From: Berghia stephanieae | Lineage: Eukaryota; Mollusca; Gastropoda; Nudibranchia; Aeolidiidae | Direction: 5' to 3' | NCBI GenBank assembly: GCA_034508935.3 | Contig: CM067445.1 | Coordinates: 18,243,083-18,307,082 of the forward strand | Length of the DNA: 64,000 nucleotides | Part shown: one piece after another, positions 33,201 through 46,639 of the stretch | How the letters are laid out: each line of letters opens with the position of its first letter | How positions within the stretch are numbered: position 1 is the first letter of the stretch | Notes under the pieces: generated by a model | The model's database searches: none | What the model saw: only the letters and a program-made list of their open reading frames with translations | What the model was told of the DNA's origin: nothing | Program-made: the position numbers and the translations under genes

Positions 33201-36200
33201 AAATTCTGGTGGAGCATCCCCTGGAAGTAAAAACAGTCCAAATGGAGATTTTGTTCCCAAGTCTATGAGTGTTGTGGCTCAGAATAAGATGGAATCTATC
33301 AAGGAATGGAGTCTGAACACCTTCAAGACCACAAAACAATTTATTTCAGAACGTTTGGGGGAAGGGCTCAAAGACGGTGGATCTGGAGGTAGAGGCTAGC
33401 ATTGAGCAACTGCGAGACACACAGAGAAAATACTCTCACATCTTAAGGCTAGCCCGTGCGATGGCTTCCCACTTTAATAACGTTGTTGCTACACAGCGGG
33501 CTTTAGGGGAGGGTTTTTCTGAGTTGGCCCAGAAATCCCCGGAATTACAGGAGGAGTTTATTTACAACTGTGAAACTCAGAGAACACTAGTCAAGAATGG
33601 GGAGATCCTTTTAGGTATGATATATTTCTTCCCCTTCATTAAAAAAAAAAATATTTGTTAATTTATTTATCTACTTTGGTATCATTGTATTGTGATTTAC
33701 TGAACACTGTTGATGGATATTTTCACATGCATCTATCTAATTAAAAAAAACAAAGCATGTTATCCATTCTCCCAATTTAATGTTAGTTTCTTCTGTGGAT
33801 TTATATGTTTTCTTTTTTTTTTTTTCGGATACACACTTTTATAAAAATAACTCTTCCACTGGGGCTTAAAGCCATAATCTTATTCCATTTCATTTATGAT
33901 CTGTTATTTATTTTTCATAACAATGAAATGGTGAAAGCAAGTTAAAAGGTGTTATCGAAAGTGGCGTTTTATTTATTGTCTAATTTTATTTCTTTTATTA
34001 AGGCCATCAGAATTAAAAACATTTATGTTAAATTCAGTTAGATATGATAATCTAACCTTACAGAATTATTTTTAAATTTTTGTTTATATTTTTGGAGGCA
34101 TATTGACATTTAAATACCCTACTATATTATACCCGCCCCGTAGTATTGTGTTGGGGTGAGTTATATGCTGAAAATTGAATTTAAACTTTAGACATATGAG
34201 ACTTCACCTTGTTTTTTGTTTGTTTTGTAATTACTTTTATTGATTAGAAAGAATATATATACATTCATATTGGACAAAACCTCTAGTCTTTCATAAATTT
34301 GATCATTTTAACTTCAAATTCACTTTTTGGACATATGCTTTATCCAGATATAATAATACCGGATTGAGAAGTTGGGTTGCGTATTAAATATTGCCCAAAC
34401 ATATTTTTACATCTTACAATCAGATTATAACATATTATTTTATAATTGTATATTTATCCTATAGGTGCCCTTAATTTCTTTATATCCTCTGTGAATACCT
34501 TATGTCATAAGACCATGGAAGATACTTTGATGACCGTTAAACACTACGAAAACTCAAGGTTAGTGTCTCATAACGAAGAATTAGTTTTGTTATATTTGAT
34601 TTTTATAAACTATAGACTAATTTTGATACTCCAGGCCCACAGGCATTTTACATGAAAAGTCAGCATCTACACCATAAAATCACTTTATTAATTTAGTTTT
34701 TGAAAATTTTATTCATTTTTTTTTTGTATGCAAATTTAATGTTGCTCATGACAAAGTTGTTTTTTTTTATTTTAAGAAGCACTTTTGGCTCATGCTGTCT
34801 AAAAGTTGACTGCTATCAGGAATTATTGATATAAAATATATTGAAGTCTTTAATCTGGTCATGTTTTTCAGGTTGGAGTATGATGCTTACAGATCTGACT
34901 TTGAATCTTTACAAAATGGCCCAAGGGAGGCAGCAACACAGCCTAAGCTGAATGACAGTCGACGAAAGTATGAGGACCACAAGACTAAATTTGAACGATT
35001 GCGAAGTGATGTCCAAATTAAGCTTAGGTTTTTGGAGGAGAATAAAGTGAGTTAAATTAATATCTTGGACGACATTTCATAAATATAATTGAGCTGCTAA
35101 CCACCATTTTTCATCGGGAGTTTTCTGGGATATAAAAAAAAGAAACGGGTCTAAATAAAATCCTTGCATTCATTGATTTCTAAATCTTGAATTTTACGTG
35201 ATGATGAAGTAATGTTCACAGAAGTAAAAGGACGAATCTTACAGTCTTAAAATGTAAATATCAAATTTCTATTGAATTTCATTACAACCACTGCTTTTGT
35301 TTCATTTCTTTGATACATCAAGACTGGTTCAAAGGTTCATGAAAACTGATGCAAGACTAACCGTAAGGAATAATATTCCTATTTATTGACTGCATTATAA
35401 CTCAACCTAAATTTTCAAAATTAAAATGATGGAAGTGTTCGTGGTGAATATATTTTTATTTCAGCTTCGGACATGTAAAAAAAAGCTTTTTCCTTCAGCT
35501 GAAGAGGGTGGAGAAAGGGGGGGGGGGGGTAATCTTGATTGTTTAAGGTTCTTAATTAGTTATACTGGCACTATGGGTAGCTAGCTTAATAATAAAGAAT
35601 GTTTCATCTCATGGATATGAGCCCCGATAAAAAAAGCAAACAGGATCATTATTGAGAACTTGTGAATAGATGGCATTGACATCACAAATGAAAGATTTGG
35701 GGAAACAAAGTGAAAGGAGTATATGGACAAATCAAGGATTTAGTGGATAAAATGTCATTTCATTACAATCAATTAGTGTTGGGAAGAGCCATTTTGTTTC
35801 ATTATTTCTGGATGAATAGTTATTGTATTAGAACAAACTAGTGACAAATGAACAAATATCCTTTTTGCCTCTCATTTTTTTTAAATGGATTTTTTTGAGA
35901 TGACTTAATAATCATTGCTTTTCACATTTTAAGGCAGTAGGATTTTGGTTTATAATTTTTCCTCTCCTCTGCTCCTATTAAACTTTTTTCTGACAGATAC
36001 AAAATTGTTAACAGCCAGGTACTCATTTTACACCTGAGTACGGTGAGAGAATGTGAGTAAAGAGTCTTTTCCAAGGACACAACTATGTACTGAGCGAGGC
36101 TCGAACCCAGGACCTTCCAATCTGAAAGCGCGTGTCATACCACAAGACCACATAGCCGCATATTATTATTGTCATCATCATTATTATGATTATATTTATA

Positions 36201-36371
36201 TCATTGTTGTTCTCATAGGTGAAGGTGATGCACAAGCAGCTCCTGTTGTTTCACAACGCTATCTCCGCCTACTTCAGTGGGAATGCAGCAGCTCTTGAAG
36301 CAACCCTCAAACAGTTTAATATCCAACTGAAAAGGCCCAATGCAGAGAAGCCTTCCTGGATTGAGTCCTGA
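29986..36371 (+). CDS. ARFIP: Arfaptin (BAR-domain Arf/Rac/Arl1 effector), five coding exons
   Basis: Exons 29986-30265, 33179-33614, 34465-34558, 34872-35046 and 36219-36371 join in consistent phases through GT-AG introns and would give about 378 residues (human ARFIP1 373, ARFIP2 341). Order: a Ser/Gly/acidic low-complexity N-terminus (1-120), an amphipathic helix ([20 protein letters not shown]) that in the family binds PI4P at the trans-Golgi, then the crescent BAR/arfaptin-homology domain with [58 protein letters not shown]-like blocks, and the tail KPSWIES. The family senses curved Golgi membranes and binds Arl1-GTP, Arf and Rac1, helping secretory-granule formation. One problem: a run of five G at 33357-33361 shifts frame; four G would read [16 protein letters not shown], as in other animals. 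Sequencing error or a recent mutation are both possible. Confidence 0.93.
33179..33614 (+). CDS. ARFIP: Arfaptin exon 2 (amphipathic helix and start of BAR domain)
   Basis: The acceptor ATTTTCAG leads into [15 protein letters not shown]. The exon contains the membrane-binding amphipathic helix, the homopolymer frameshift at 33357-33361, and the first BAR helix, and ends TTTTAG|GTATGA. Without the extra G its length fits the phases on both sides. Confidence 0.9.
34465..34558 (+). CDS. ARFIP: Arfaptin exon 3
   Basis: Encodes [20 protein letters not shown] and [12 protein letters not shown] between acceptor CCTATAG and donor CAAG|GTTAGT. It is almost colinear with the human [22 protein letters not shown] segment. 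Confidence 0.92.
34872..35046 (+). CDS. ARFIP: Arfaptin exon 4
   Basis: Acceptor TTTTTCAG and donor AAA|GTGAGT. It encodes [20 protein letters not shown] through [12 protein letters not shown], the long middle helix of the BAR domain. Confidence 0.92.
36005..36160 (-). repeat. SINE-A head-plus-body, in arfaptin intron 4
   Basis: The minus strand shows GCGGCTATGTGGTCTTGTGG, GGGTTCGAGCC and AAGACTCTTTACTCACATTC, and stops at the GGCTGTTAAC position. It lacks the LINE-like tail. It lies only about 60 bases upstream of the last arfaptin exon. Confidence 0.8.
36219..36371 (+). CDS. ARFIP: Arfaptin exon 5 (last)
   Basis: Acceptor TTCTCATAG. It encodes [35 protein letters not shown] and the family's C-terminal KPSWIES, then TGA. 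The last helix and tail are closest to ARFIP2 wording. Confidence 0.93.
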   Translation: MKVMHKQLLLFHNAISAYFSGNAAALEATLKQFNIQLKRPNAEKPSWIES

Positions 36372-39300
36372 TTCAGATGCTACATAATGTTAACAACCAC
36401 TCAACGATACTGATTTATTCCTTTTCATATTCATCCTTCATTCCCCAGACCTACCAGCTTCGAATTTTGAATATGACGACTGTTATGACTACTATAATGA
36501 TAATTATTATTTTTTAAACTATTTTTTTTTTAATTTATAAAAAACAATTTCTTAATTTTATATCCTCATTAAAAAAAAGAGATTACTTCTTAATGTGTAT
36601 TTTGGTTGTCCTATAAACTTTACATTCAACCCTTCCACTTCCCTCCTCTTTTCTCTTGATAAATATTTTGTAAAGACTAAAGCACAATCAGAATCAGTTA
36701 TTTATTTTTAAGCTGGAGGGACGAAATTTTCTGTAATTTGATTGCCTTTTGCAAAAGGCTTGTTTTTGGGTTTTTTTGGAGTTTTTTTTTTTTTTTAGAT
36801 GATTCTCGTATTATTTTTTTCTCTCTTTGCTTTTTCTAACGCTCTATTCCATTTTGATTTGAGTAAGGAAAAAAAAGGACTTAATGAAACAATGCCTGCT
36901 TTTCTTCTATGAACTTTGGCAATGTAGTTGTTCGATTTAACATATTTTCATTTCTATGAAAAGATTCCTTTCAAATAAATAGTTATAGATTGGTTTTAGT
37001 GTAATTGAGGGAAGAGGGGCTCTGCAACAGTTTAAAAGTTTTTGGAAGGTTAAAGTTACTTTGTAGTATCTCGTCAGTTATTTTTATTTTCAACATTGAT
37101 ATATATTATATTAAAGTATTTTTGTGTTGTTTTTTTGGGGAGATTTTTCTTTCTTTTTTAATGAGGAAAGAAGATACTTATGTCGGTTTTCAAATAAAAT
37201 GTTATTATTTACAAAAGAAATGTCATATTGAAAAATAGAAAATGTCCAATCTTTTACTGTTAGTAAGCTTTCAGAAATCTTGGACAGAATATTTGGCATT
37301 TTAAACGTCGACAAATGATATTCAGTTATCATTATATTTACATGATTTCAGAAATATTCATCATATCATCTGATTTGATTATAATGATATTTAATGATCT
37401 CCTTTCATAAATCTCGCACTGATTTCTCAAAAATAACAACAACAAAAACACCCAAGGTGGTAGGTCTGTGTAACAAAAGGGAGTGAGGAGAGAATGCAGT
37501 GTTGTGTGAACTTTCATATTGGCTTTTTAAATCCATTCGATAAGATCAATTTTTGAGGATGTGAGTGTGATTGTTTGGTATGATGTTTATCTTCTGTGAA
37601 GAAGTGAAATGAAATGAGTTGAGAATTGTGAGTTATTGGGAGGGAATATGGCAATTGATACTTCATGTTAGTTGCTTGAATGTTTATATGTATCATTGAT
37701 AAAGAACTTTGCCCCATCATTCTTGTTATTGATTCTTCACTTTGTGTTGTACCTCATTTATAGTTAGTTTGGTGTAGTGGATTAGAATTTCATAAAATTA
37801 AAATTGAATCTTTTTCATTTTTTTATTACTACCTGAGATTGCTAGTTGAGAAAGACTTCAGTACCTTATTGTTTTTGGTTCATAGATTTTTATAACTTCG
37901 TTTGTGCAGCTTTGTGGTAGTGGTATGACACTCACCCTCTGAACACTCTTGTTCGAGTCCTATTCTGGGTGGCGCAAAGTTGAGTCCTTGGAAATGGCTC
38001 TTTACTGTCAATCTCTCACCACACTCAGCTTTAAATCGAAAAAAGTTATGATAATAGAGCCTTACAGAAATGCTGTTGCTGTTGGCTTGGGACTCCTTGT
38101 AAAGTGCTTTGAGTTCATTAAGTGGATGTTGCGATATATAAAAATGAAAGTTATTTAGTTTCTCATCTACAGTCAGTGGCAAATTGTAACCAGTTAGATC
38201 AGTCCCAAAATTTCCTTAAGGTCAAATTATCAACTCAACATGTGATTGGTGAACTGCTTCAGATAATAAAAATATTGAATGCTCTATCAAGCATAAATCC
38301 GGCTGTCTTACCAACAGCATTATGTTAAAGGCCATTAATAATCTAGACTGAAGTTTGATTGTTCTAATACTGTCATTGCAAATATAAATTTATCTTCTCA
38401 TGTATTTTTGTGCCTGTTAGGTTTATTGGAATGCAAGCTTTTTCAAACAAAACCAACACTGCGAAGACATTGTTAATATTTGACTTTGACTGTTATTGAA
38501 ATTACATCAATTTTGAATACTAATTCTCATAAAATTGTAATTTTATAAGAAATTTTATCTAGAATTAAGTTTTGTGTTGAATCATTGTAATGTTTTCCTG
38601 TAGCCTGACTTTTAGTAGAATTAGAGATATAAAAAAAATTCTTTTTTCAAAATGAATATTGCATGTTCAGATTAAAACTCGAGGTTTACAACCATCACAT
38701 GTTGTTTTTTGGATTCTTAAGGTTAAGATTTCCTGGTTGTGAATATCATTCATCATCGATTTCATATATTGTCACTTTTGAAAGTTATGATAATGACATT
38801 GCGTGTTTTGTTGCGTTTGTAACTCAACTGTAATTTACAAATTATCCTCTCTCCTAAGGGACAGGAGGCATCTCCATAATTAAAAAGTTGTTCCCTTCTG
38901 TTGTCAATTTATATCTCTGCACTTTTTAGACCTGTGTAAAATGATAAAATACGGTATGACAACTTTTGCTGACACACGTTGAACAGTTTCTGTATTTTCC
39001 AAGACATAGTGGAACTTTTATGGTTGATATTTTTCATTGAAATTTCAGCTTATTTCATTCCAATCTCATGTTTTTCACCAATGATTTACTCTTAAAATTT
39101 TTTTATTTCTTTGGATAATGAAGATGTTTGTGCCTAGTGCTGCAAATAATTCGTTATTTTACCTACTAACTCATGTCATTTCAGAATTACCTATTTATTA
39201 CAACATATAACATCAATGATTTGCAAACAGTGTAAAAACAAAACAAATGTTAGTTGTATCTTTGTGACGCCTGTTGCCTTATGCTTACTTAGCAATCAAA

Positions 39301-41925
39301 AAATTTTTGTTTCACCTTTGTTTTCTTTTCCATTTTTTAAGAGTCTGTTTGGGTTATTTATTTATTTATTAATTTACTTTTCTTTTTGACATCGTAGTAA
39401 GACATACCTTTATTAATGTCCATTAAAAACTGAATGAGCATGATACAGGCTCCATTTTATAAGCGTATTGACTATTGTTCTTTACCCTCTTCCTCCCCAC
39501 TTTGTCAAAGATTTCTCCCAGACTCTTGTAGAGAGCTCTTCATCTGCTCTTATCATTTGCTTTATTGCACTGATTTTGCTTTTTGAATTCAATTCAGAGA
39601 TGTATCAGTTTCTCCGGGTGCATAGAAAGGAACATTTTTTTTAACATCTACCTTTTACCTAACCCTTTTGTCCTACTTTTTACCAAATTTTAATGTACCT
39701 CCTAGAGTATCACACACATCAGCAATCTCTCAATTATACAAGCACACATGTCCACAAGAATCTGAAAGTGCAGAGTACTATAATGACCAGACTAAGTCAT
39801 ATGTGATTATGCTTTATTCCCCTTTGTTGTCATAAACTGTCCGTGTAAATCTACCTAACCATTATTATGAATGGCTTAGTAATAATCTGTTAAAATGAAT
39901 TTGAAATGAGTTTACATGACACAATCATTTTTAAAAAATTTCAGTGCAATATAAAAAAAAAAAAAAGAAATAAAGGCTTTTTTTTTAATGTGTGGAGTAA
40001 ATATATCAATCTCTTTACCTTATTTATTTAATATAATCGTTTCCAAATCTTTAACTAGTCCAGGGCTGCCTGATTCATATCTAACATTTCAAATATGTAA
40101 ACATTAATTATAAGAGTGTCCATCACGCAGCTTTACCAGAGATTTTGTTTTGTATTGTTTTCTCTTTTTAGTAAAAATTTTCTTTTTCCATTCTTTGTGT
40201 CACCATGTCCGTGAATTTGGTGCTCTCATGATATGTTGAGAATGTGTAAATAGTAATCAGTGAAATGAAGAGAACATGACTAATACTTGAGGTACCTCTG
40301 TTCTTCTTACAGGGATATATACTAACCAAACCTTAATATGTAAATGTATGCAAATCGATACTGACTTCCATCAATTTTCATTGTTAAGGAATCTTTTCAT
40401 ATGCTTTTCACATGCTTGTTTTTTTTTCTTTATCACAATATAATCCATTCCTTTTCATCGACATTCATGGTTCCCATTGTCTTTATCAATGTCAGTAAAT
40501 CCTCTCTATTTTAAAGTAATTTTTAGCTATCAATAGGTCCATTATTACTGTTCTGAAGGAATCTCCATTGGCTGAGATCTGGTGCGTGTGTCAGGGTGGG
40601 ACTTTAAAATAATCTAGACCAGCAGATAAATATATAGGCTACTTCTATTCTCTGTTGGAATAAGTCTCCTTTAAAGTTCTATTTGGTCTAATTTTTTAAG
40701 GATAATTTCTCTGTCTTTGTTATAACGAGCATATTTATTCGTTAAGGTTGTATCCTCAGTCTGCTCATGAAGCTAGGAATTAGAAAGGCTGAATATTGCT
40801 TGCAAAATTCTGGTTGGCCAAATGAAAATGACCTTTAACAGCAACTGTATGGTTTTAAGGAATGTTTCAATTGGTTTCAAAGAGCCTCCAGAATGTTAAA
40901 AATTGCTAATTTACATAATTTTATCCAAGATAAGAAAAGAAATGTTTGCAAAGTGACATTTGTTGATTGTCCAAGTAAACATACGAAATACTTAGATTGA
41001 TATCACAACTGAATAACGTTAATGTTTTCAAATTTAATATAATCTTCGATTTATATTCTTTTCATACTTTGATTTATTGATTGTGCAATGTGTAAAATAC
41101 AAATTGAAGCATTTTATATTGTTACTGTGTGGGTTGAGGTTGCTGGTTTTTTAAGAAAATAACTATTGACTACATATTTCATCAAATGATTTCATTGGCT
41201 CTCTTACTTTTATCATCTCCCTCTTTTTTTTTGGTTTCTTTATTATTTAAATGGCTTAACTTTTTTTCTTTTTTTGTTTGTTTTGTATTTGATACTGTAA
41301 GCATCGACTATTGTTATCATGTAAATATTACAAAGTTTTTGATTCTCCTGTTTGTAGAAAGTTAAAAATTTGTAAACAGGTTTTTAATCTAAGCGAGAAT
41401 ATTAATGTAAATGATTTTTTTTTTTTTTGCTACATATTGTTCTTGTTATATTTAATGCTTTTATTAATGTATTTTTAAAAAATGCTAGATTACATTGATT
41501 TCTGTTTTTTATAGTTTGACCGTAATATGTGTTTCCTCCAACAAATACAAGTTTGTATGCTCAAATCTGTTGAGAAATTATCACAAAACTATAAGTAATG
41601 AACATGTTAGATAACTTGCTAAAATACTACAACAGGAGGTTTATTAACCTTTAAGTAGAGTCATTTCTTAATTTATACTTATATTCTTACATATTTGAGT
41701 TCAACTGTTGTAACGCCCCTAATTCCCCATTCTTGTCTGGTATGAAAGGCTGATTTGGAGACACAATCTAGCAAGACAGTATCTTCGTATATAGCAAGTG
41801 ACCACTAAATAGTGCATTTCAGGAAAATGCTTATAATTTTGTGGCGCTGCATAACAGCTGATGCCTGGTCTTTTCTTGAGACTTAGACTTACCCGAAAGA
41901 AAAATATGCGCTGAAGATTAATAAA
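36372..41925 (+). other. Probable long AT-rich 3' UTR / downstream region of arfaptin
   Basis: For 5.5 kb after the stop there is no other exon, and apart from one SINE the sequence is unique-looking and U-rich on the plus strand. Several AATAAA-like signals occur (about 36974, 37193, 41920). The last is followed by TTGTGTTTTT, a GU-rich stretch typical of a cleavage region. Inference only; transcript data would settle it. Confidence 0.35.
37904..38150 (+). repeat. SINE-A, diverged full-length copy
   Basis: GTGCAGCTTTGTGGTAGTGG, a decayed B box (TTGTTCGAGTCC), GCAAAGTTGAGTCCTTGGAA and the tail TTGTAAAGTGCTTTGAG with TTGCGATATATAAAA. It lies inside the putative arfaptin 3' UTR in sense orientation. 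Confidence 0.75.
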
Positions 41926-41980
41926 GGAAATTGCATTTCATTGTGTTTTTCATTTTCACACTGTGGTCTTGTAAGCGCAT

Positions 41981-42525
41981 AGAGTATACTTTCTCCCATA
42001 GTGGGCAGGGAGGTACATGCTGTGTCTTCTATCCCCCCATACCTGTTTTCCAATTGTTTCCTGTCATTGTCTTGGAATGAGATTACTTAGTTTTGTCCTG
42101 ATCCTTGCCGGAGTTCCTTGACTGGGAGGGAAACAGTTCAATGTATAGTTATAGTTTTGGGGGATGATATTTTTTTCCTTGTAAATCATCTCTCTGTTAT
42201 GCATTGTATTATGTTTAGTTTACATATTATATTATATGATTGGTAAACATTTGAGTGTATTCCTCTTAGTTGTGACCTGTGCTTGTGTCTGGATGAGACT
42301 TTTAGGTGATCTCAAACTAAGTACTTTAACGGTGTGCTCTTGGAATCTACATCTGTTCCCTATTTGAACCCGTTCCCCTTTGTCTTACCTTTTCTTTTGT
42401 GCTTTAATTGTAATTCTAGAACTTTTAACTATCCTATTCTCTTCCTTTTTACTGGCGCTGATATGACCGTAATGTGTTGCAAGCGCCGTAAAACCCTTAA
42501 AAACAAACAAACAAGAATATACTTT
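41981..42525 (+). repeat. R1 retroposon, near-full-length copy with target duplications
   Basis: The element spans 41993-42513. The flanks AGAGTATACTTT (41981-41992) and AGAATATACTTT (42514-42525) differ by one base. It begins at CTCCCATAGTGGGCAGG, about 15 bases into the family start, and ends GCGCCGTAAAACCCTTAAAA plus (CAAA)n. Confidence 0.85.
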
Positions 42526-42839
42526 GCCTTGACATTTTCAATATCAGATAAAAATTAGAAAAGGTTCTAGAATAATCATAAACTGGTGATGTATATCGTT
42601 TATCTTAACGTTGACAGTTATTGATTATTGGGATTATTAAAATGGTTTTTAAATGAATTTGCATATTTTATAGTCACTAGGGCATTCTTATAAATGTAGG
42701 TTTGGAAGAGGGAAACTTTGAGCAGGTCTGCTTTGAAACTTTTTCGAAGGATATTTCCACTTGTATTATCGGGTATTATCAACGTGTATGAACTCCATAA
42801 TGTTATGTAAATTAATATCATGACAGCTGAACTTTATTA

Positions 42840-43145
<306 letters not shown>

Positions 43146-44780
43146 ATTAGTTTTTAAAATATAATATATATATTGATTTTTTATATTTTTTTGCTGTCGC
43201 TTCAAAATGAAATTTTTGTTACTTACCATTCTTCTAATTTTAGCAGCTTTAGCTCTGTAGATTAGGTTGCTTTTTTTTATTTGTTTGACTAACACACTTT
43301 AAGAATGTAATAGACCTGTAAATCCTCAGTCAATTAACTGAAATCAGTCAATTCGTCAAATTCAAATATTTTTAAAAAGGGAAGAAAGAAATGAATAAAG
43401 AAAGAATTCATGAATCGTAGTCGATTGACTGTAAAGTTAACTAGGAATGTTCCACAGCGCTACGCATAGCTCATGGGCCGTTTATATTAATGATGGATAT
43501 ATATTGCCAAGGCTAAGCGACGCTTTTTAGAATTGCCGTGTCTGAACACACCCCAGTGTATTTTCATACAGCCTTCGTGAAATTATTTTTTCACTTTCGA
43601 AACCTGTCGTAGCCAATTTTAACTGAGCCGCCGAGCGATAAATTTCACTGTTTCGTCTAAGCCAAAATTGACCACATTTACTTGAAGGACAGGAAAAGTA
43701 TGAGAAAGAAAAATTCGAAACACCGGAAGTTCGTTATGTAGACACCTTCAAATCGAAAGTTAAATGATTGCTACAAGCACATCTCGATTACCTCAACTCA
43801 TGTTGTAAACAAACTGGTTGACCGTTTCTAAGTTTCTTCACTGATTGGGTACCTAATTACAAGGAACAATGGTAAGTAGCCTAATTAATTCCCTCGCAAT
43901 TTAGTTTTCTGCCATTGCTTTGCTCAAGTGAGCTTGCTGTTTACCTTTCATTTTGATTCTTTGGATTTTACCGCTACGACGAATTACGAAGAGTTTCAGT
44001 TTCAGTCAATTTTTATAGAGCTCATTTACAGGTCTACTGTAAGTATTATATTAAAACCTTGTTAAACCATTAGGGTTAATGAATTTTTTATGGTATTGCT
44101 GACGAGTTGGCTATAATACAAGAATTTTTTTGTCATAACATAATTTGATATTACGTACCTGCTTGTAATTAAGCTGATTGTAAAGGAGAGTGGTGTTGTA
44201 GCATGAAAAAGGGAAGGCGGATGGATGGTATAGCAAGGTTATGCGGTGCGTGTAACTTACATTCTTTGTACAGTATGGAATCTAGTTTTACTAAATATTT
44301 CAGAATAGAGTTGTTTTATTTCTCAACTAGCATTTAATATTGGATCAATTAATGTGAACTCTTTTTTATTTGTATTAGTCTTTATGCATCCCTCAGGGTT
44401 GTGAGCTTGAGAGTTCAAAGCTACTTCTGTACGCGAATATTTCGAGTCAATGGATAATAATTTTACCTTGCCATTCAGAATTTTGGAGATTTGAAATATT
44501 GCTGGTTTTGAAGCCAATCCTTCTGCACTGCATCTCTGTGATTTCACTTTTTTTTACTCTTTAATTTTTCTTGATTTTTGTTTGTATTTTAGACATATAT
44601 TTTTCATTTTCATTCGTGCAACCTTCTTATCTTGATTTTGGGTTGTAAACAACAGATACAGAGCCAGCCAATATATTGAAATTAAAAAGATGTAAAATAC
44701 AATCTTTTCATTTGTTTTGCATTTTTCTTTTTTGAAAAAAATTTCTATTCAATGCTGATATCAAAACTGAAAATTAGATG
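43146..44780. other. Spacer with a possible promoter/first exon
   Basis: No protein was recognised. The part 43440-43870 is richer in CpG than its surroundings and ends GGAACAATG|GTAAGT (43863-43877), the look of a first coding exon on the plus strand. No following exon was identified. Confidence 0.3.
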
Positions 44781-44784
44781 ACTG

Positions 44785-45260
44785 GGTTGGGTTTTCTTGA
44801 CCGCCCATAGTTGGCAGAGAGGTACATATTGTGTCTTCTATCCCCTATATCTGTTTCAAACATGCTTTCTGTCTTTCTCTTGGGATGGGATACCCTAGCT
44901 GAGAGGGAAACTGTCGGAGTTAGAGTTTTGGGAGATGATATTTTTTTCCTTGGAAATCATCTCTCTGTTATGTACTGTTTTGTTTTTTTAACATATGATT
45001 TGTAAACATTTGAGTGTATTCCTCTTAGGGGATCTTGTGCTGGTGTCTGGATGAGACTGAGGTAATCTCAAACTAAGTACACTGATAGTGTGCACTTGGA
45101 ATCTACATCTGTTTCCTGTTTGAACCAATTCCCCTTTGTTTTACCTTTTCTTGGGTACTTTGTTATTCTAGAACTTTTTACTATCACATTTTCTTCCAAT
45201 TTACTGGCGCTGATATGACCTTAATATATTGCGAGCGCCGTAAAACCATTAAAAACACAC
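44785..45260 (+). repeat. R1 retroposon, near-full-length copy
   Basis: From ACTGGGTTGGGTTTTCTTGA to AGCGCCGTAAAACCATTAAA. An internal stretch is shortened relative to the 22-kb copy (the TTGTCCTGGCC part is missing). No clear target duplication. Confidence 0.8.
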
Positions 45261-45556
45261 ACTTGACACCCCTCCCCCTTCCTGTACAATCTTAAGTCAC
45301 AGTTCTGAAGTGGAGTCACATGTTAGATTGCCATACCACTGTGTATGTTTGGTGACTTTCCTCCTAATAAATTAATATGAATGATCATGTAAAAAATAGG
45401 ATTTTTAAAGTATCACAATAACCTAAAATACCGTGCACACCTTTGTTTTGTGTGCTAGATTTTACCAGAGATGTCTCAGTTCTATAAAACCTAAATGATC
45501 ACATAGGCTAAAAGTTTAAAGCAATTCATGAAATGAGGGCTAGAACGGTGATTTGG

Positions 45557-45645
45557 TTAGGTAATTGGGTGGGGTTCCTGACCTCCCATAGTGGGCAGGG
45601 AGGTACATACTGTGTCTTCTATCCACCTATATCAAAAACAAAATC
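45557..45645 (+). repeat. R1 retroposon, 5' fragment
   Basis: GGTGGGGTTCCTGACCTCCC, GTGGGCAGGGAGGTACATAC and TCTTCTATCCACCTATAT match the first about 90 bases of R1. A fragment keeping the 5' end and lacking the 3' part is unusual for a retroposon and implies a later deletion. Confidence 0.7.
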
Positions 45646-46620
45646 TAGAATAGCGGTGATAGATTTTCAACAACAACAAAATATAACCATGAGTGACATT
45701 TTAAAAAATTGGTCGCGATCTGTTAGCCGGTTTTAACCTCATTATAATGATGAGCCCGACGTGATCATGTTAATTTCAGTTATCAGACCTGCAAATATGT
45801 TGGATGAACCAAAATCTCGTCGCCATCGAATATTATATTTATATTAATCAACCGTGGACTCAACTGGTAGGGTCTCTTCTATCCAGTTGTATCCTTTTGT
45901 CATCCTCTCTTGTGACATTCTGTCCTCATCCTGGACTGAGGCATCAATGTCTCACTTGCACGATATCCCATCTCGTAACAAAAGCAAGCGATCTTGCTTT
46001 TAATCAGTGACCAGATAGGTGAAGAAAAAAAATCCGTTTGCCCTTTGCACCACATAACTCGACGTATGAATACTTTGCTCTAGGCAGTAACCTAGGTGTT
46101 CTAAGTTCTAAGTACTGTACAGTTCACGTCGGCATTAACCGGATATTGTAAAAGTGATGGCACAAAAAATACTTTCAACAGGCGAGTTATCTTTCATGAA
46201 ATGAACATTTTGGTTCCATATGGCCTACAGGGGAAAAAGTGAAGCATTGCAATTGCATTGCGTTTTGAGCACAACGAATCAATGATTATTTTATTTAGTT
46301 GGTGAGCGATGGATGGAAGGAAAGAGAGGGGGGTGGGAGAGGAGTATGGGTCCATATCTGAAATTATATTGACCTGAAAGGAAAATATTGTGTTGTTTGC
46401 TCGAGGTTAATAAGTTCACGATTTCGATTTGAACTCTTACTGAAACCCACCACCTCAAACAGTATTATTAGTATTATACCGAGGTGTTTGAGATGCTAAC
46501 GTTGAATATTGATCTATGCGTTTGTTAAAATCTGCCATATTAAACATACCAACACACACACACACACAACTGTGTAACCCTTATCGTACATCTTCTGATT
46601 AATAGATAGTATGCACTTGG
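45646..46620. other. Spacer
   Basis: No gene was seen. TTATCAGACCTGCAAATA at 45779-45796 is shared with 52148 and 59067. Confidence 0.35.
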
Positions 46621-46639
46621 CTAAGAAGTTCACAACATT

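Noticed and set aside
33362-33400. Tiny intron explaining the arfaptin frame shift
   Set aside because: There is no room for an intron and no GT/AG pair; one surplus G in a homopolymer explains all phases.
29986-36371. Islet-cell autoantigen (ICA1) as identity of the BAR gene
   Set aside because: The amphipathic helix, [18 protein letters not shown] and the KPSW tail are those of arfaptins.
37949-38182. Overlapping ORFs on both strands in the arfaptin 3' region
   Set aside because: They fall within a SINE-A copy.
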